DNA of 64,000 bases from Hyphomonas pacifica (GTDB taxonomy: Bacteria; Pseudomonadota; Alphaproteobacteria; Caulobacterales; Hyphomonadaceae). Under the pieces are notes generated by a model. It had not been told where the DNA came from. It saw only the letters and a program-made list of their open reading frames with translations, and ran no database searches. The DNA is taken from positions 1 through 64,000 of the forward strand of contig NZ_AWFA01000007.1 of assembly GCF_000682675.1 (NCBI RefSeq), written 5' to 3'. Below, one piece after another: positions 41,451-50,566 of the stretch (position 1 is the stretch's first letter; the number at the start of each line of letters is the position of its first letter). The translations under genes were made by a program, and so were the position numbers.

Positions 41451-41478
41451 TTCAACCCCCTAACGCTGTGCGCGAATA

Positions 41479-42192
41479 TTAAAGCTGTCGAATAGTCTTG
41501 ATAAGTTGGTTGATCCGGTCGTCTTCTTTTTCGATGAGTGTCTGACCGGCTTCATATGCCCTTTGAACCTCGATCAATCTCGACACTTCGAGAATTGAAG
41601 ATACGTTGGACTGCTCCAGAGCACCCTGCAGAAGATTGGGCTCCTCGACCTGCTGATACCCTTGAGACACCTTGAACATGGTTCCCGCCTCCTGTTGCAA
41701 CCCATCCTCGACTATCACGACACCGATTTTTCCAAAGATTTCTTCGCCTGCGCTGATCGTTCCATCAGGTGCAATAGATATCTGAGCTACCTCTTCAGGT
41801 AGCGTTATGGCGCCCCCCCCGGCACCCATGACGCGGTTTCCGAATGCGTCGATCAGATTTCCGTCCGAAGAGAGTTGAAAGGCGCCTGCCCGCGTTAGTC
41901 TTTCACCCGCTGGCGTATCCAGAACGAAAAAGCCTTGGCCCTGTATGGCAAGATCGAATTGTCCCCCGGTGTACTTCAAAGATCCTTGGGAAAGATCAAA
42001 ATTATGTCCCGCCAAGCTGCCCATGGACAGGCTCTCTGATTGCTGTCCCACTGCGGCAAGATGTTCGACAAAAACGGCATGGTTTGACTTGAAGCCTGTT
42101 GTACTCGCATTGGCAATATTGTTTGCGACAACCTGCATTTCCTTCAGAAGGCCGTCCTGCCGCGTAAGTGCTGTGTATATGGCGTTAGACAT
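41479..42192 (-). CDS. flgF: Proximal rod protein FlgF
   Basis: A 237-residue rod protein. It begins MSNAIYTALTRQDGLLKEMQVVANNIANASTTGFKS and ends with the axial-protein helix RLIEVQRAYEAGQTLIEKEDDRINQLIKTIRQL. The ATG at 42192 overlaps the stop of the large unknown gene upstream (TGATG). It contains a G8 run (plus-strand C8 at 41813-41820) coding for Gly-Gly. Confidence 0.95.
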   Translation of the reverse strand: MSNAIYTALTRQDGLLKEMQVVANNIANASTTGFKSNHAVFVEHLAAVGQQSESLSMGSLAGHNFDLSQGSLKYTGGQFDLAIQGQGFFVLDTPAGERLTRAGAFQLSSDGNLIDAFGNRVMGAGGGAITLPEEVAQISIAPDGTISAGEEIFGKIGVVIVEDGLQQEAGTMFKVSQGYQQVEEPNLLQGALEQSNVSSILEVSRLIEVQRAYEAGQTLIEKEDDRINQLIKTIRQL

Positions 42193-43898
42193 CAGGGCAT
42201 TTCCCAAGCATTTGAATTCAATGAAGCCTCAATCAGAGCAAGTTCATCAGGTATCGCAGCCAATTCTATTGTACGGCTATTTGCTCCCATGGCACGCGCC
42301 CGCATTCCAAGGATCGATTCAATCCGATCCCTGTATTCCTGATCATCAATTCGTTCTACAGTAGAGTATATGCTTGAAGGCAACATCCACTTCCCTGCTG
42401 CAGCATCACATTCAATCAACGCAACAAGAGTCCCGACATCCAGAGGCACGTGGGCACCGGCCTGCTGAAGCCAGGCCTTATCCTGAGTCATGATGGCACT
42501 CATGCTCGCAAGGCGCGCAACATCTGGGTTTTCCGGCACTTCGCGGGACAGAACGCGCAAGGTTTCAAAATCGGCCATCCGGAATGCGAGGGCCGCCTGC
42601 TCTGAAACTTGTCCGCTTGAAGCCTGCGCCCCCCCCCCAAATAAATCTGCCAGACTCTTCAGGCCAAGATTTGCTGCCTGTTCTGAAGCAGCAGTAAATA
42701 TATCCCCGCTTTCGGGGCGCTCTTCGAGTAATGCCCTATTTTCCGCAAGCGCGCTAATGGCGGCAAGGTTTGCAGGCCCTTCCGTATCAAGAAGGTCTTT
42801 ACGTAAACGTGCCTCAAACTGCTCGCTCAACAAATCACGCATCTCGGGCGCGCGTAGTGTTGAGAGTTTTGCCAGTTGTGTGAGCAGCGCATAGTCAGAT
42901 GTATCGTCCAAATCATTCAGCATTGTCTGAATACTGGCCCGCACATTGGCGTTCTCAGGCAAACGTTGCACATCTTGCAACGCATTGTCGACCAGCTCGC
43001 CCTGAAGTGATGGATCGACCGGAAACCCAAAACGCACCAATGCCGCTGCAGCTTGAGAGCGAACCTCCGGATAAGCCAGATACTGACGAATGGCGGCCTC
43101 ATCACGATCTAACAAGGCCTTGCCAAATGAAAGACCACGAGAGCGTTGAATAACTGATGGTTCAAAGTCAGCCAGAAGCTTCTCGGCCAGAAGCTTGTGC
43201 TTCATCCGGTCGAGAAGAGGAATCAAGTTAGACGCTAACTGAATCTTGATCTGGTGCGGCAGCCTGCGGAACGTCACCAATTGCCTGTCCAAAAGATCCG
43301 CACCTGCTGGATTCAGAAGGGAGAGCTGCGCGGCCGCCAACCAAAGACTGTTCGTATTTCCGCATTCTGTTGCTGCCTGGAATATGTCAATATCGGGAAC
43401 TTCAGCATCTTCAAGAAGACGTGAAAGCGCCATCAGAAACCTGCTTTCTTCATCCTCCACCCGGCTCAGCTCCAGACGGGCTTCAGCATACAGTCCTGTC
43501 GCTATATATGCCTTCGCCAAGTTCACAGGCGGGATCACGCCATTGCCAGCTAGGCGCTGTTGTCTCCACAGAAGAAAGTCTTCGTAAGTCCTGAAGTCCA
43601 CGAAGTCGTGAAAATCATACACGCTGGCCATCGGGCATCCAGCTTTAGTCAGAGATAGCCCACTATCCTCAGCCTGCTGAAGGCGGCCTCTGAACAATTG
43701 ATCTGGTGCGGCGTGATTTGCTTCTGTAGGCAGAAGGAGCCCCTCATCAAGGGCCTCGTCAACAAAATCCCGAAAGTGCTCTGACAGCCTGTCCGCATCC
43801 ATTTTGGAAGCATCGGCTTCAGACGGTTGTTCACCAAACGCCGAAGCGCCGACCATCATGGCCAGCGTCAGAAGCAGGGGGAGATGGGAACGTCTCAA
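42192..43898 (-). CDS. Large secreted helical protein of unknown function in motA-flgF operon
   Basis: A 568-residue protein I do not recognise. A clear signal peptide (about 1-22, RRSHLPLLLTLAMMVGASAFG) indicates export to the periplasm. The mature part is almost entirely helical and Ala/Leu/Glu/Arg-rich, with short repeat-like helices resembling TPR/HEAT-type solenoids; two cysteines are at about 88 and 183. It starts at TTG overlapping the motA stop and overlaps flgF, so it is made with a stator protein and a rod protein. Rhizobial motility operons encode periplasmic MotC next to motA/motB, which is one possible analogy. A G10 tract about codon 421 could cause frameshifts. A motility role is inferred from position only. 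Confidence 0.8.
   Translation of the reverse strand: MRRSHLPLLLTLAMMVGASAFGEQPSEADASKMDADRLSEHFRDFVDEALDEGLLLPTEANHAAPDQLFRGRLQQAEDSGLSLTKAGCPMASVYDFHDFVDFRTYEDFLLWRQQRLAGNGVIPPVNLAKAYIATGLYAEARLELSRVEDEESRFLMALSRLLEDAEVPDIDIFQAATECGNTNSLWLAAAQLSLLNPAGADLLDRQLVTFRRLPHQIKIQLASNLIPLLDRMKHKLLAEKLLADFEPSVIQRSRGLSFGKALLDRDEAAIRQYLAYPEVRSQAAAALVRFGFPVDPSLQGELVDNALQDVQRLPENANVRASIQTMLNDLDDTSDYALLTQLAKLSTLRAPEMRDLLSEQFEARLRKDLLDTEGPANLAAISALAENRALLEERPESGDIFTAASEQAANLGLKSLADLFGGGAQASSGQVSEQAALAFRMADFETLRVLSREVPENPDVARLASMSAIMTQDKAWLQQAGAHVPLDVGTLVALIECDAAAGKWMLPSSIYSTVERIDDQEYRDRIESILGMRARAMGANSRTIELAAIPDELALIEASLNSNAWEMP
42629..42638. repeat. C10/G10 homopolymer in the unknown secreted gene
   Basis: Ten C on the plus strand, ten G on the coding strand, encoding Gly-Gly-Gly about 420 codons into the 568-codon gene. 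Runs of this length slip during replication; a gain or loss of one base would truncate the protein. It is the longest homopolymer I found in this window. Confidence 0.85.
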
Positions 43899-44761
43899 GC
43901 GACCTGTTTCAACCCCCGAATAGCTTCTTCAACTTCATTGAAGGTTGGCCGCACACGGGTGGGAGCGTGTCTGCGAGCAACTTCGACACAAATGTTCACC
44001 GGATTCTTGTGCAGATTAGAGACAAGAACCTCGCCAATCATGGAGTAGAAATTGTGCTCTTCAATGCGAATAGACTTCACCCGATTTGCAAACGGGCCGA
44101 CCACTCCATAGGCGAGAAACACACCCAAGAATGTACCGACCAGAGCACCGCCAATCATGCCGCCAAGAATTTCCGGCGGCTTATCAATGGAAGACATGGT
44201 CTTGATCACCCCTAAAACGGCCGCCACGATCCCAAGCGCCGGCAAAGCATCTGCCATGTTCTGCAGAGCATGTGAACCGTGGAGCTTTTCCTCAAGAAGG
44301 CTATCCAGTTGCTTCTCCAGCAGCTCTTCAACCTGATGCACATTGTCAAAGTTCATGATCATGGAACGGATCGTGTCGCAGATCATTTCAATCGCGCTCT
44401 CATCCTTCAGGATCTTGGGATAGCGCGCAAATATTTCGGAATCTTGCGGTGCTTCGATATGATTTTCGATATCGACAGGGTTTTTCTTTAGAATATTGAG
44501 AAGCTCATGCATCAGGCACAAAAGGTCCTGGTAATCAGACTTCTTCCACTTAGGCCCTTTGAAAGCAGCCACGACATCCCCAAAGGAATGTTTGATCGTG
44601 GTCATGTCATTACCAGCAAGGAATGCACCGACCGCAGCTCCGCCGATCATCATCAACTCGAATGGTAGCGCATGTGTGATGATTTCGAGATGCCCCCCTG
44701 CGAGAATATACCCACCGAAGACCATGATGATTGTTACAGCCAGCCCAATTACCGCGTTCAC
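43895..44761 (-). CDS. motA: Flagellar stator protein MotA
   Basis: A 288-residue inner-membrane protein. Membrane helices lie at about 3-22, 33-52, 170-190 and 205-225, with the cytoplasmic loop (about 70-160) that meets the rotor. The helix ADALPALGIVAAVLGVIKTM carries the conserved proline (P174) near the ion path. It starts at GTG after an excellent AAAGGAG site. MotB is encoded separately, divergently, 1.1 kb away on the plus strand. It is followed by the unknown secreted protein gene (overlap of four bases). Confidence 0.97.
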   Translation of the reverse strand: MNAVIGLAVTIIMVFGGYILAGGHLEIITHALPFELMMIGGAAVGAFLAGNDMTTIKHSFGDVVAAFKGPKWKKSDYQDLLCLMHELLNILKKNPVDIENHIEAPQDSEIFARYPKILKDESAIEMICDTIRSMIMNFDNVHQVEELLEKQLDSLLEEKLHGSHALQNMADALPALGIVAAVLGVIKTMSSIDKPPEILGGMIGGALVGTFLGVFLAYGVVGPFANRVKSIRIEEHNFYSMIGEVLVSNLHKNPVNICVEVARRHAPTRVRPTFNEVEEAIRGLKQVA

Positions 44762-44805
44762 TTGTCAAGCTCCTTTCACCCCATCGCTTGTAGCGAGAGC
44801 TGATC

Positions 44806-45741
44806 TCAGATTTCTGCAATCTCTTTGATGATGTCTTCAGGTACAGGCGCGTGCAGTTTTAGTGCCCGCAGCCCTTGCCAGGCCCCAAGTTCCCCCTGAC
44901 TTATAGGCAAAGAGCCATTCACGGTCTCCGCACACAAATCAAGCTTGTTCATTTTGACTTCCGGCAGGGTGATGATCTGCCCCACTTCAAGTCTTGAGCA
45001 CTCCCCGATCGTCATCGGGATGGAATGCAAAACAGCATCCAGGACCACTGTGGACCCCCGTACACGTTTACGGAGCGTCTCGCGCCCATCCTGACCCGAT
45101 TGTGGATGCGGAAGACTCTCCTTATGTAGCCTTCGCACAAGCTTTTGAATGTCGCTCAAAAGGAAAGCCAAATAAACTTCCGGCAGACTTTCATCTCCTT
45201 CAAGCAACCAACTATCTTCATCTCCGCTACCACCTAGCATGTAATGCGTGAACAGATAGGATGTCTCATCCTCCAGGGCATGGCTGCCCGCGATCAGGTC
45301 TGTCAGTTTGGCTGAACCAGCTGCAACGAAATCTTTCGACATGCAGGTACTGGCACTTGCCCACAGATTACGCGCGGCATGCTCTGACATAAGGCGGAGG
45401 AACAGGTCTGGCGCATTCTTCATGCTGCCAGCATCCTGACGTAACCGACACGCAGCATATTTTGCAGCGGCACTCCGATCCAACGCGACAGCCCGCACGA
45501 TGGAGGATTGAGCCCCAAAAGGGAGAAAAGCATAGGCTTTACCGAGATAGGAGGCGGCTTCACCTCCCATAAGGACTTTACGGTTAATGAGCTTGGGTGT
45601 GACAGACTGGGAATAAACATCCTGAGCCCACTGCGCGACAGTTATCGAGAGCGTGCGCCAAAGGGCCTCACACTCCCGAACGGATGGGGGAATACCGCCC
45701 CCAGCCCCTATCTTTTTCCGCAGTACAGAAGACAAATCCAA
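44806..45741 (-). CDS. fliM: Divergent flagellar motor switch protein FliM
   Basis: About 311 residues. The C-terminal 80 (VVLDAVLHSIPMTIGECSRLEVGQIITLPEVKMNKLDLC) match the FliM/FliN SpoA domain, with a helical middle domain before it. The usual N-terminal CheY-binding peptide (EIDALL-like) is absent: the protein begins DLSSVLRKKIGAGGG. The start codon is uncertain; the best in-frame choice is TTG at 45741, without a strong ribosome site, and an in-frame stop lies only 39 bases upstream of it, so little extension is possible. It heads the operon with motA and is divergent from motB. FliN is encoded elsewhere (53600). Confidence 0.78.
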   Translation of the reverse strand: MDLSSVLRKKIGAGGGIPPSVRECEALWRTLSITVAQWAQDVYSQSVTPKLINRKVLMGGEAASYLGKAYAFLPFGAQSSIVRAVALDRSAAAKYAACRLRQDAGSMKNAPDLFLRLMSEHAARNLWASASTCMSKDFVAAGSAKLTDLIAGSHALEDETSYLFTHYMLGGSGDEDSWLLEGDESLPEVYLAFLLSDIQKLVRRLHKESLPHPQSGQDGRETLRKRVRGSTVVLDAVLHSIPMTIGECSRLEVGQIITLPEVKMNKLDLCAETVNGSLPISQGELGAWQGLRALKLHAPVPEDIIKEIAEI

Positions 45742-45892
45742 CCCGCACTTCTTTATAAAGTCCCTTCGGGAAGAAATTCAGTAATTTGGTTGCTGAATAG
45801 TTACCAAGGTGGGCGCAAACCACTTCGCCGTATTATCCAAGAATTGATTCAGGCCTGTTAGAAAAGGCATTCTTGAATTTGGGCGGACTCTC

Positions 45893-46753
45893 ATGGCTGA
45901 TCATTCGGTAGCGAACACTCAACCGATTATTATCAAGCGTAAGAAAGTGGTCCAAGGTGACGGCCACCATGGCGGTGCCTGGAAAGTTGCCTATGCTGAC
46001 TTCGTGACAGCCATGATGGCGTTCTTTCTGCTAATGTGGTTGCTGAACGCTACCACAGAAGAACAACGCAAGGGTATTGCCGACTATTTCAATCCGACTA
46101 TCCCTATCAGCCGAATTTCCGGCGGTGGATCTGAGGGCCTAAATGGCTCCTCCATCTTCTCTGAAGAGACATACGCCAAGATGGGCACAGGGGGCACACG
46201 CCAGCAAACTATTGACTCTCCTCATGGCGACATACAGCACCGAAAAGATGCGAGCAGTGGTGAAGTGGCCGAAAATCTTCGCAACCTCAGAGCAGAGTTG
46301 AGCCAGGACTCCAAACGCCTTTCCGAGCACCTTCTTATCAAGATGTCGCCGGAAGGTATGGTCTTGGAGATTATCGACTCAGACAGCTCACCCCTCTTTG
46401 CGGTCGGCAACAGCCAACCCACTCCCCTGCTTGAAGAATTATTGGGCTCGATTGCTGGCTCACTTTCCGAATTCCGCAACGACATAAAGATTGTGGGGCA
46501 TACAGATAGCCTTCAGTACCGGGTTGACGCCAATTACGACAACTGGAACCTCTCCACCGACCGCGCAAACACGATTCGCAAACTACTTCTTGAACAGGGC
46601 CTTATGCCATCTCGTTTACGTGAGGTATCAGGTAGAGCAGATACTGACCCCCTAGCCCCTGAAGATCCGTCCGCGTCGCAGAACCGCCGTATCTCTATCG
46701 TCATCCTGACGGAAGGCGAAGAGACAAGTAAATCAAGGTTATCCGCTTATTAA
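45893..46753 (+). CDS. motB: Flagellar stator protein MotB
   Basis: A 286-residue protein with one membrane helix (about 33-52, AYADFVTAMMAFFLLMWLL) containing the ion-binding aspartate (D36). A linker and plug follow, then an OmpA-like peptidoglycan-binding domain (about 165-275, IVGHTDSLQYR and NWNLSTDRANTIRKLLLEQG). The N-terminal HHGGAWKVAYADF is typical of proton-type alphaproteobacterial MotB. It is divergent from fliM-motA with a 151-base gap and starts a plus-strand run with flgE, flgK, flgL and flgI. Confidence 0.97.
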   Translation: MADHSVANTQPIIIKRKKVVQGDGHHGGAWKVAYADFVTAMMAFFLLMWLLNATTEEQRKGIADYFNPTIPISRISGGGSEGLNGSSIFSEETYAKMGTGGTRQQTIDSPHGDIQHRKDASSGEVAENLRNLRAELSQDSKRLSEHLLIKMSPEGMVLEIIDSDSSPLFAVGNSQPTPLLEELLGSIAGSLSEFRNDIKIVGHTDSLQYRVDANYDNWNLSTDRANTIRKLLLEQGLMPSRLREVSGRADTDPLAPEDPSASQNRRISIVILTEGEETSKSRLSAY

Positions 46754-46798
46754 GAAATGCGCTCCACAGATAGAGTATATCTGTCGTAGGAGTCGACT

Positions 46799-48103
46799 AT
46801 GAGCATTTCTTCATCCCTCAATGCGGGGGTAATGGGGCTGAACTCGAATTCGAGCCGCCTTTCCGCAATTTCTGACAATATCGCCAACTCATCGACCTAC
46901 GGCTACAAGCGTAGCAAGGTCGATTTTTCCAGCATGGTTCTCAAGCAGCAATCTGCCGCTTATGCCGCGGGTGGTGTACGCGTGACATCCTTCAAAGATA
47001 TTTCGGCAACTGGCTCTCTGGTTTCCACCGGTAATGCAACAGACATCGCGGTCTCAGGCCGCGGACTTGTTCCGGTTACGGATGGTGCAGGCATAAATGC
47101 TCTCTCTTCCGAGCGCGGCCTCATGTTGCTGCCAACGGGCTCCTTTTACGCTGATGAAAACGGAAACCTTCGTACTCAGAGCGGGCTCTTCCTGTTGGGC
47201 TGGCCTGCCAACTCCGACGGCGAAATTGGAAATGTCAGCCGCAATAGCGGCACAAGCCTGGAGCCTGTAAACATCTCAGCCTCCCAGTACACAGCCTCGC
47301 CGACGTCGAGCATCGACCTGGGCATCAACCTGCCCGCCGATGCGACGACAGAAGACGGCAACGGCGAAAGCTACATGCTGCCGATCGAGTATTTTGACAA
47401 TCTGGGCCGCGCTCAAACGCTCAGCTTCAAATTCACACCAAATGTTCCAGCCACCGGCGCCAGCAACAATTGGTCTGTAGAGGTATTTGATAGTGCGGGT
47501 GACCCACTGACCTCGCTTGGCGACTTAGACATTACATTCGCTGACAGTCCAACCAATGGCGGCCGTATTGATACGGTAACGGCGTCCGGCGGCGTTTCCT
47601 ATGACGCGGCAAGCGGGGTGGTCTCCATGACACTCCCGCATGGCAATGTAGATGTCTTCATCGGCCGTCCCAGCGACTCTGCCGGCATTACACAGCTCTC
47701 CGCGCCCTTCTCGCCCACCAATGTGAGCAAGGACGGCGCCCCTATTGGTGACCTACAATCTGTCGAGATTGATGAAAAAGGCTACCTGCAGGCAGTCTAC
47801 AATACCGGCTTCCGCCGCACACTGTACCAAATCCCGGTAGGTGACGTGCCGAATATGAACGGCCTGCAAGCCCTTGATGGTCAAGCCTACTCTGTTTCTT
47901 CCGAAAGCGGTAACCTCTATCTCTGGGATGCAGGCACAGGTCCAGTTGGGACCATTGAAGGCTATGCGCTGATGGAATCCACAACGGACATCGCGGAAGA
48001 GCTTACGGACCTCATTGAAACGCAACGTGCTTACTCATCAAATGCGAAGATTGTTCAGACCGTTGATGAAATGCTTCAGGAAACCACAAATCTGAAGCGC
48101 TGA
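46799..48103 (+). CDS. flgE: Flagellar hook protein FlgE
   Basis: A 434-residue axial protein. The N-terminus MSISSSLNAGVMGLNSNSSRLSAISDNIANSSTYGYKRSKVDF and the C-terminal helix ELTDLIETQRAYSSNAKIVQTVDEMLQETTNLKR are hook-type, with beta domains between. It polymerises under the FlgD cap to form the hook. It has a GGAG site and follows motB by 45 bases. Confidence 0.96.
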   Translation: MSISSSLNAGVMGLNSNSSRLSAISDNIANSSTYGYKRSKVDFSSMVLKQQSAAYAAGGVRVTSFKDISATGSLVSTGNATDIAVSGRGLVPVTDGAGINALSSERGLMLLPTGSFYADENGNLRTQSGLFLLGWPANSDGEIGNVSRNSGTSLEPVNISASQYTASPTSSIDLGINLPADATTEDGNGESYMLPIEYFDNLGRAQTLSFKFTPNVPATGASNNWSVEVFDSAGDPLTSLGDLDITFADSPTNGGRIDTVTASGGVSYDAASGVVSMTLPHGNVDVFIGRPSDSAGITQLSAPFSPTNVSKDGAPIGDLQSVEIDEKGYLQAVYNTGFRRTLYQIPVGDVPNMNGLQALDGQAYSVSSESGNLYLWDAGTGPVGTIEGYALMESTTDIAEELTDLIETQRAYSSNAKIVQTVDEMLQETTNLKR

Positions 48104-48131
48104 TCCGCAAGACTAAGGGGCGGGTGGTCCT

Positions 48132-49580
48132 TTGAGTATTTCCCACGCCATCAACGCGGCACAATCCGGCCTCAGGGTTTCAGGCCTGAGGGCGGATATT
48201 GTCGCCACGAACGTCGCAAACGCTTCAACGCCGGGCTATGTCCGGCGTTCCGTTTTGTTGGGCGAGACCCTGGTGGGTTCTCGCACCAACGGCGTAGCCT
48301 CTACAGGCATCAGCCGCTCAGAGGACGCTGCCCTTACGGCGCAAAGACGCAGCCTGTCCAGCGATGTGGCGCAAGCCAGTCTTCTCTCCAGCACGTGGCA
48401 GGTTCTGTCTTCCCGGTTCGGGGATACCGCAGACGGCACCGGCCTCTTCAGCAAATTATCAAAATTTGAATCCGCCCTGTCCTCCGCCGTCGCCTCACCT
48501 GAGTCTGGCACCCAGCTTTCTGCCCTCCTCAATTCCGCAAAGGCGGTAACACAGGAGCTGAACAATCTGTCGGGGCTTGTGCGCCAACAGCGGGCTGAAG
48601 CTGATCGCGAGATTGCCGATGGGGTCGAATTCGTCAACTCGGCCCTCAAACAGGTTGAGGACTATAACAATCGCCTGTCGGGTATGGATCGTTCTACATC
48701 TCAGGCAGCAGCCCTCATCGACGAGCGCCAGCGAATACTTGATACGATTGCAGAGTATCTGCCGATTGATGTCATTCCCCGCAACAATGGCAAAGTAGAT
48801 GTTGTAACGCGCGAGGGCGTTTACCTCGTCGCCGGCACTGCCCAGCAACTGGAATTTACCCCCTCCAACGTTTTTTCCGCATCCGCTACGCTTGAGAATG
48901 GAAACCTTTCAGGCCTTAGAGTCGGTGATCTCGACCTGACTCCCGGCGCGTCTAGCTATGCAGCAATCTCCAGCGGTATGTTTGGCGCGCTCTTTACACT
49001 GCGAGACACAGACCTCCCTGCCTTTGGGGAGCAGCTTGACACAATCGCGCAAGACCTGATCTCTCGTTTGTCTGACGATTCAATTGATCCGACCAAATTG
49101 CCAGGCGAGTTTGGTATCTACGTTGATACAGGTACGCCAGGAGAAACCGGTCTTGCAGGGCGCATTGCCCTGAACGCCAGCATCGACCCAGGTCAGGGTG
49201 GAGATATCTGGCGACTACGCGATGGTGTCGGAGCCGCCAGCGAAGGGCCACAGGGTAACAGCACCTTACTTACCGCCATGCATAATGCCATTAGATCCGT
49301 GAACACCGTCAATACCGGGGGGATTCAAGGCAAGTTTTCCATGTCTGAACTGGTCGCTCATGTCGCCTCCCTAACCGGGCAATCACGTGTGTCGAATGAG
49401 GCTGTTCTGTCATCAGCGTCAACGCAACACGACCTCATGGCACAGGCGGAACTCTCTGAAACCGGTGTGGATGTAGATGAGCAGATGCAGGAGCTGCTGT
49501 TGATTGAGCAGGCCTATGCCGCCAATGCACGTGTCATCGAAATCGCAAACCAAATGCTCCAGAAACTAATGGAGATCTAA
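48132..49580 (+). CDS. flgK: Hook-filament junction protein FlgK
   Basis: A 482-residue protein from a TTG start (SISHAINAAQSGLRVSGLRADIVATNVANASTPGYVRR). The C-terminal helix DEQMQELLLIEQAYAANARVIEIANQMLQKLMEI is typical of FlgK. It joins hook to filament with FlgL, encoded two bases downstream. It is probably the client of the FlgN-like chaperone. Confidence 0.94.
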   Translation: MSISHAINAAQSGLRVSGLRADIVATNVANASTPGYVRRSVLLGETLVGSRTNGVASTGISRSEDAALTAQRRSLSSDVAQASLLSSTWQVLSSRFGDTADGTGLFSKLSKFESALSSAVASPESGTQLSALLNSAKAVTQELNNLSGLVRQQRAEADREIADGVEFVNSALKQVEDYNNRLSGMDRSTSQAAALIDERQRILDTIAEYLPIDVIPRNNGKVDVVTREGVYLVAGTAQQLEFTPSNVFSASATLENGNLSGLRVGDLDLTPGASSYAAISSGMFGALFTLRDTDLPAFGEQLDTIAQDLISRLSDDSIDPTKLPGEFGIYVDTGTPGETGLAGRIALNASIDPGQGGDIWRLRDGVGAASEGPQGNSTLLTAMHNAIRSVNTVNTGGIQGKFSMSELVAHVASLTGQSRVSNEAVLSSASTQHDLMAQAELSETGVDVDEQMQELLLIEQAYAANARVIEIANQMLQKLMEI

Positions 49581-49581
49581 T

Positions 49582-50562
49582 ATGGACCGTCTCGCCATCT
49601 CATCCGGGCTGATGACAGCTACTCTCAGCAAGAACATTTCTGAACTGAGGCAACAGATAGGCACAACTTCGACAGAGGCCACCACCGGTCGTTACCAAGA
49701 CCTGACACTACACATGTCGGGCCGCATCGGGAAGGCCATGCTGGGCCAGAAAGCCCTGACTGACCTGTACACGGAACGCGATGTTCTGAACCTTCGCGCC
49801 TCACGTCTGAATTTGCTGCAAATCAGCCTCACAAATTTGCAGGACAGTGCAACCGGTATTGCCGCTGATATGCTCAATGCCATCGGCACAGATCATGATA
49901 TTGGTATCAAAACCACAGCACGAGATGCCAAGACAGCGCTTGACACCATCTTCTCTGCCCTGAACGTTAGATATGGTGAGCGTTTCCTCTTCTCCGGCGA
50001 TGCAACAGCCTCACAGCCCTTCCCGGACTCGTCCGTCCTGATGAACGACGTCGAGCAAATGGCCAGCACGGCGACGGATACTGCAGATTTCCAGACTCAG
50101 CTAGGCGCCTATTTTGACTCCCCTACCGGTGGCTGGCTGCAAAATGTCTACAAAGGCAGCACAATAGCCTCTGATCCGGAAAGTGTCTCAGCCGATCACA
50201 GTGCGATCAAATCCCTGATCTCCGACCTTGCCGTTCTCGCAGCCTCGGGTCCTGACGGGACTTTGTCAGAGCTGACTGGCTACAAGGACCTTGTTCAAAC
50301 AATATCCCTGAAGCTGACCTCCAGTGAAACAGGCATCACGGACCTCAGAGCAGATCTTGGGGTTTTTGAGGAACGCATCTCCACAAATCTCAAGAATCTT
50401 GCGACAGAAGAAACCTTGTTGACAGAGGCCTTCAATCAGATGACCGCACGCGATCAATATGAAGCCGCAACGGAACTCCAGTCGCTCCAATCAATGCTGG
50501 AAGCTTCATACCTCATCACGGCACGCCTCTCAAAACTCTCACTGACAAACTATCTGGGCTAA
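49582..50562 (+). CDS. flgL: Hook-filament junction protein FlgL
   Basis: A 326-residue flagellin-like protein. The N-terminus (ISSGLMTATLSKNISELRQQIGTTSTEATTGRYQDL) and C-terminus (EAATELQSLQSMLEASYLITARLSKLSLTNYLG) share the flagellin core pattern without its variable domain. It sits two bases after flgK and five before flgI. Confidence 0.94.
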   Translation: MDRLAISSGLMTATLSKNISELRQQIGTTSTEATTGRYQDLTLHMSGRIGKAMLGQKALTDLYTERDVLNLRASRLNLLQISLTNLQDSATGIAADMLNAIGTDHDIGIKTTARDAKTALDTIFSALNVRYGERFLFSGDATASQPFPDSSVLMNDVEQMASTATDTADFQTQLGAYFDSPTGGWLQNVYKGSTIASDPESVSADHSAIKSLISDLAVLAASGPDGTLSELTGYKDLVQTISLKLTSSETGITDLRADLGVFEERISTNLKNLATEETLLTEAFNQMTARDQYEAATELQSLQSMLEASYLITARLSKLSLTNYLG

Positions 50563-50566
50563 AAGC

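Noticed and set aside
45776-45798. ATTCAG/CTGAAT inverted repeat between fliM and motB
   Set aside because: Six-base arms with an 11-base gap in AT-rich DNA are likely by chance, and no second copy was found.
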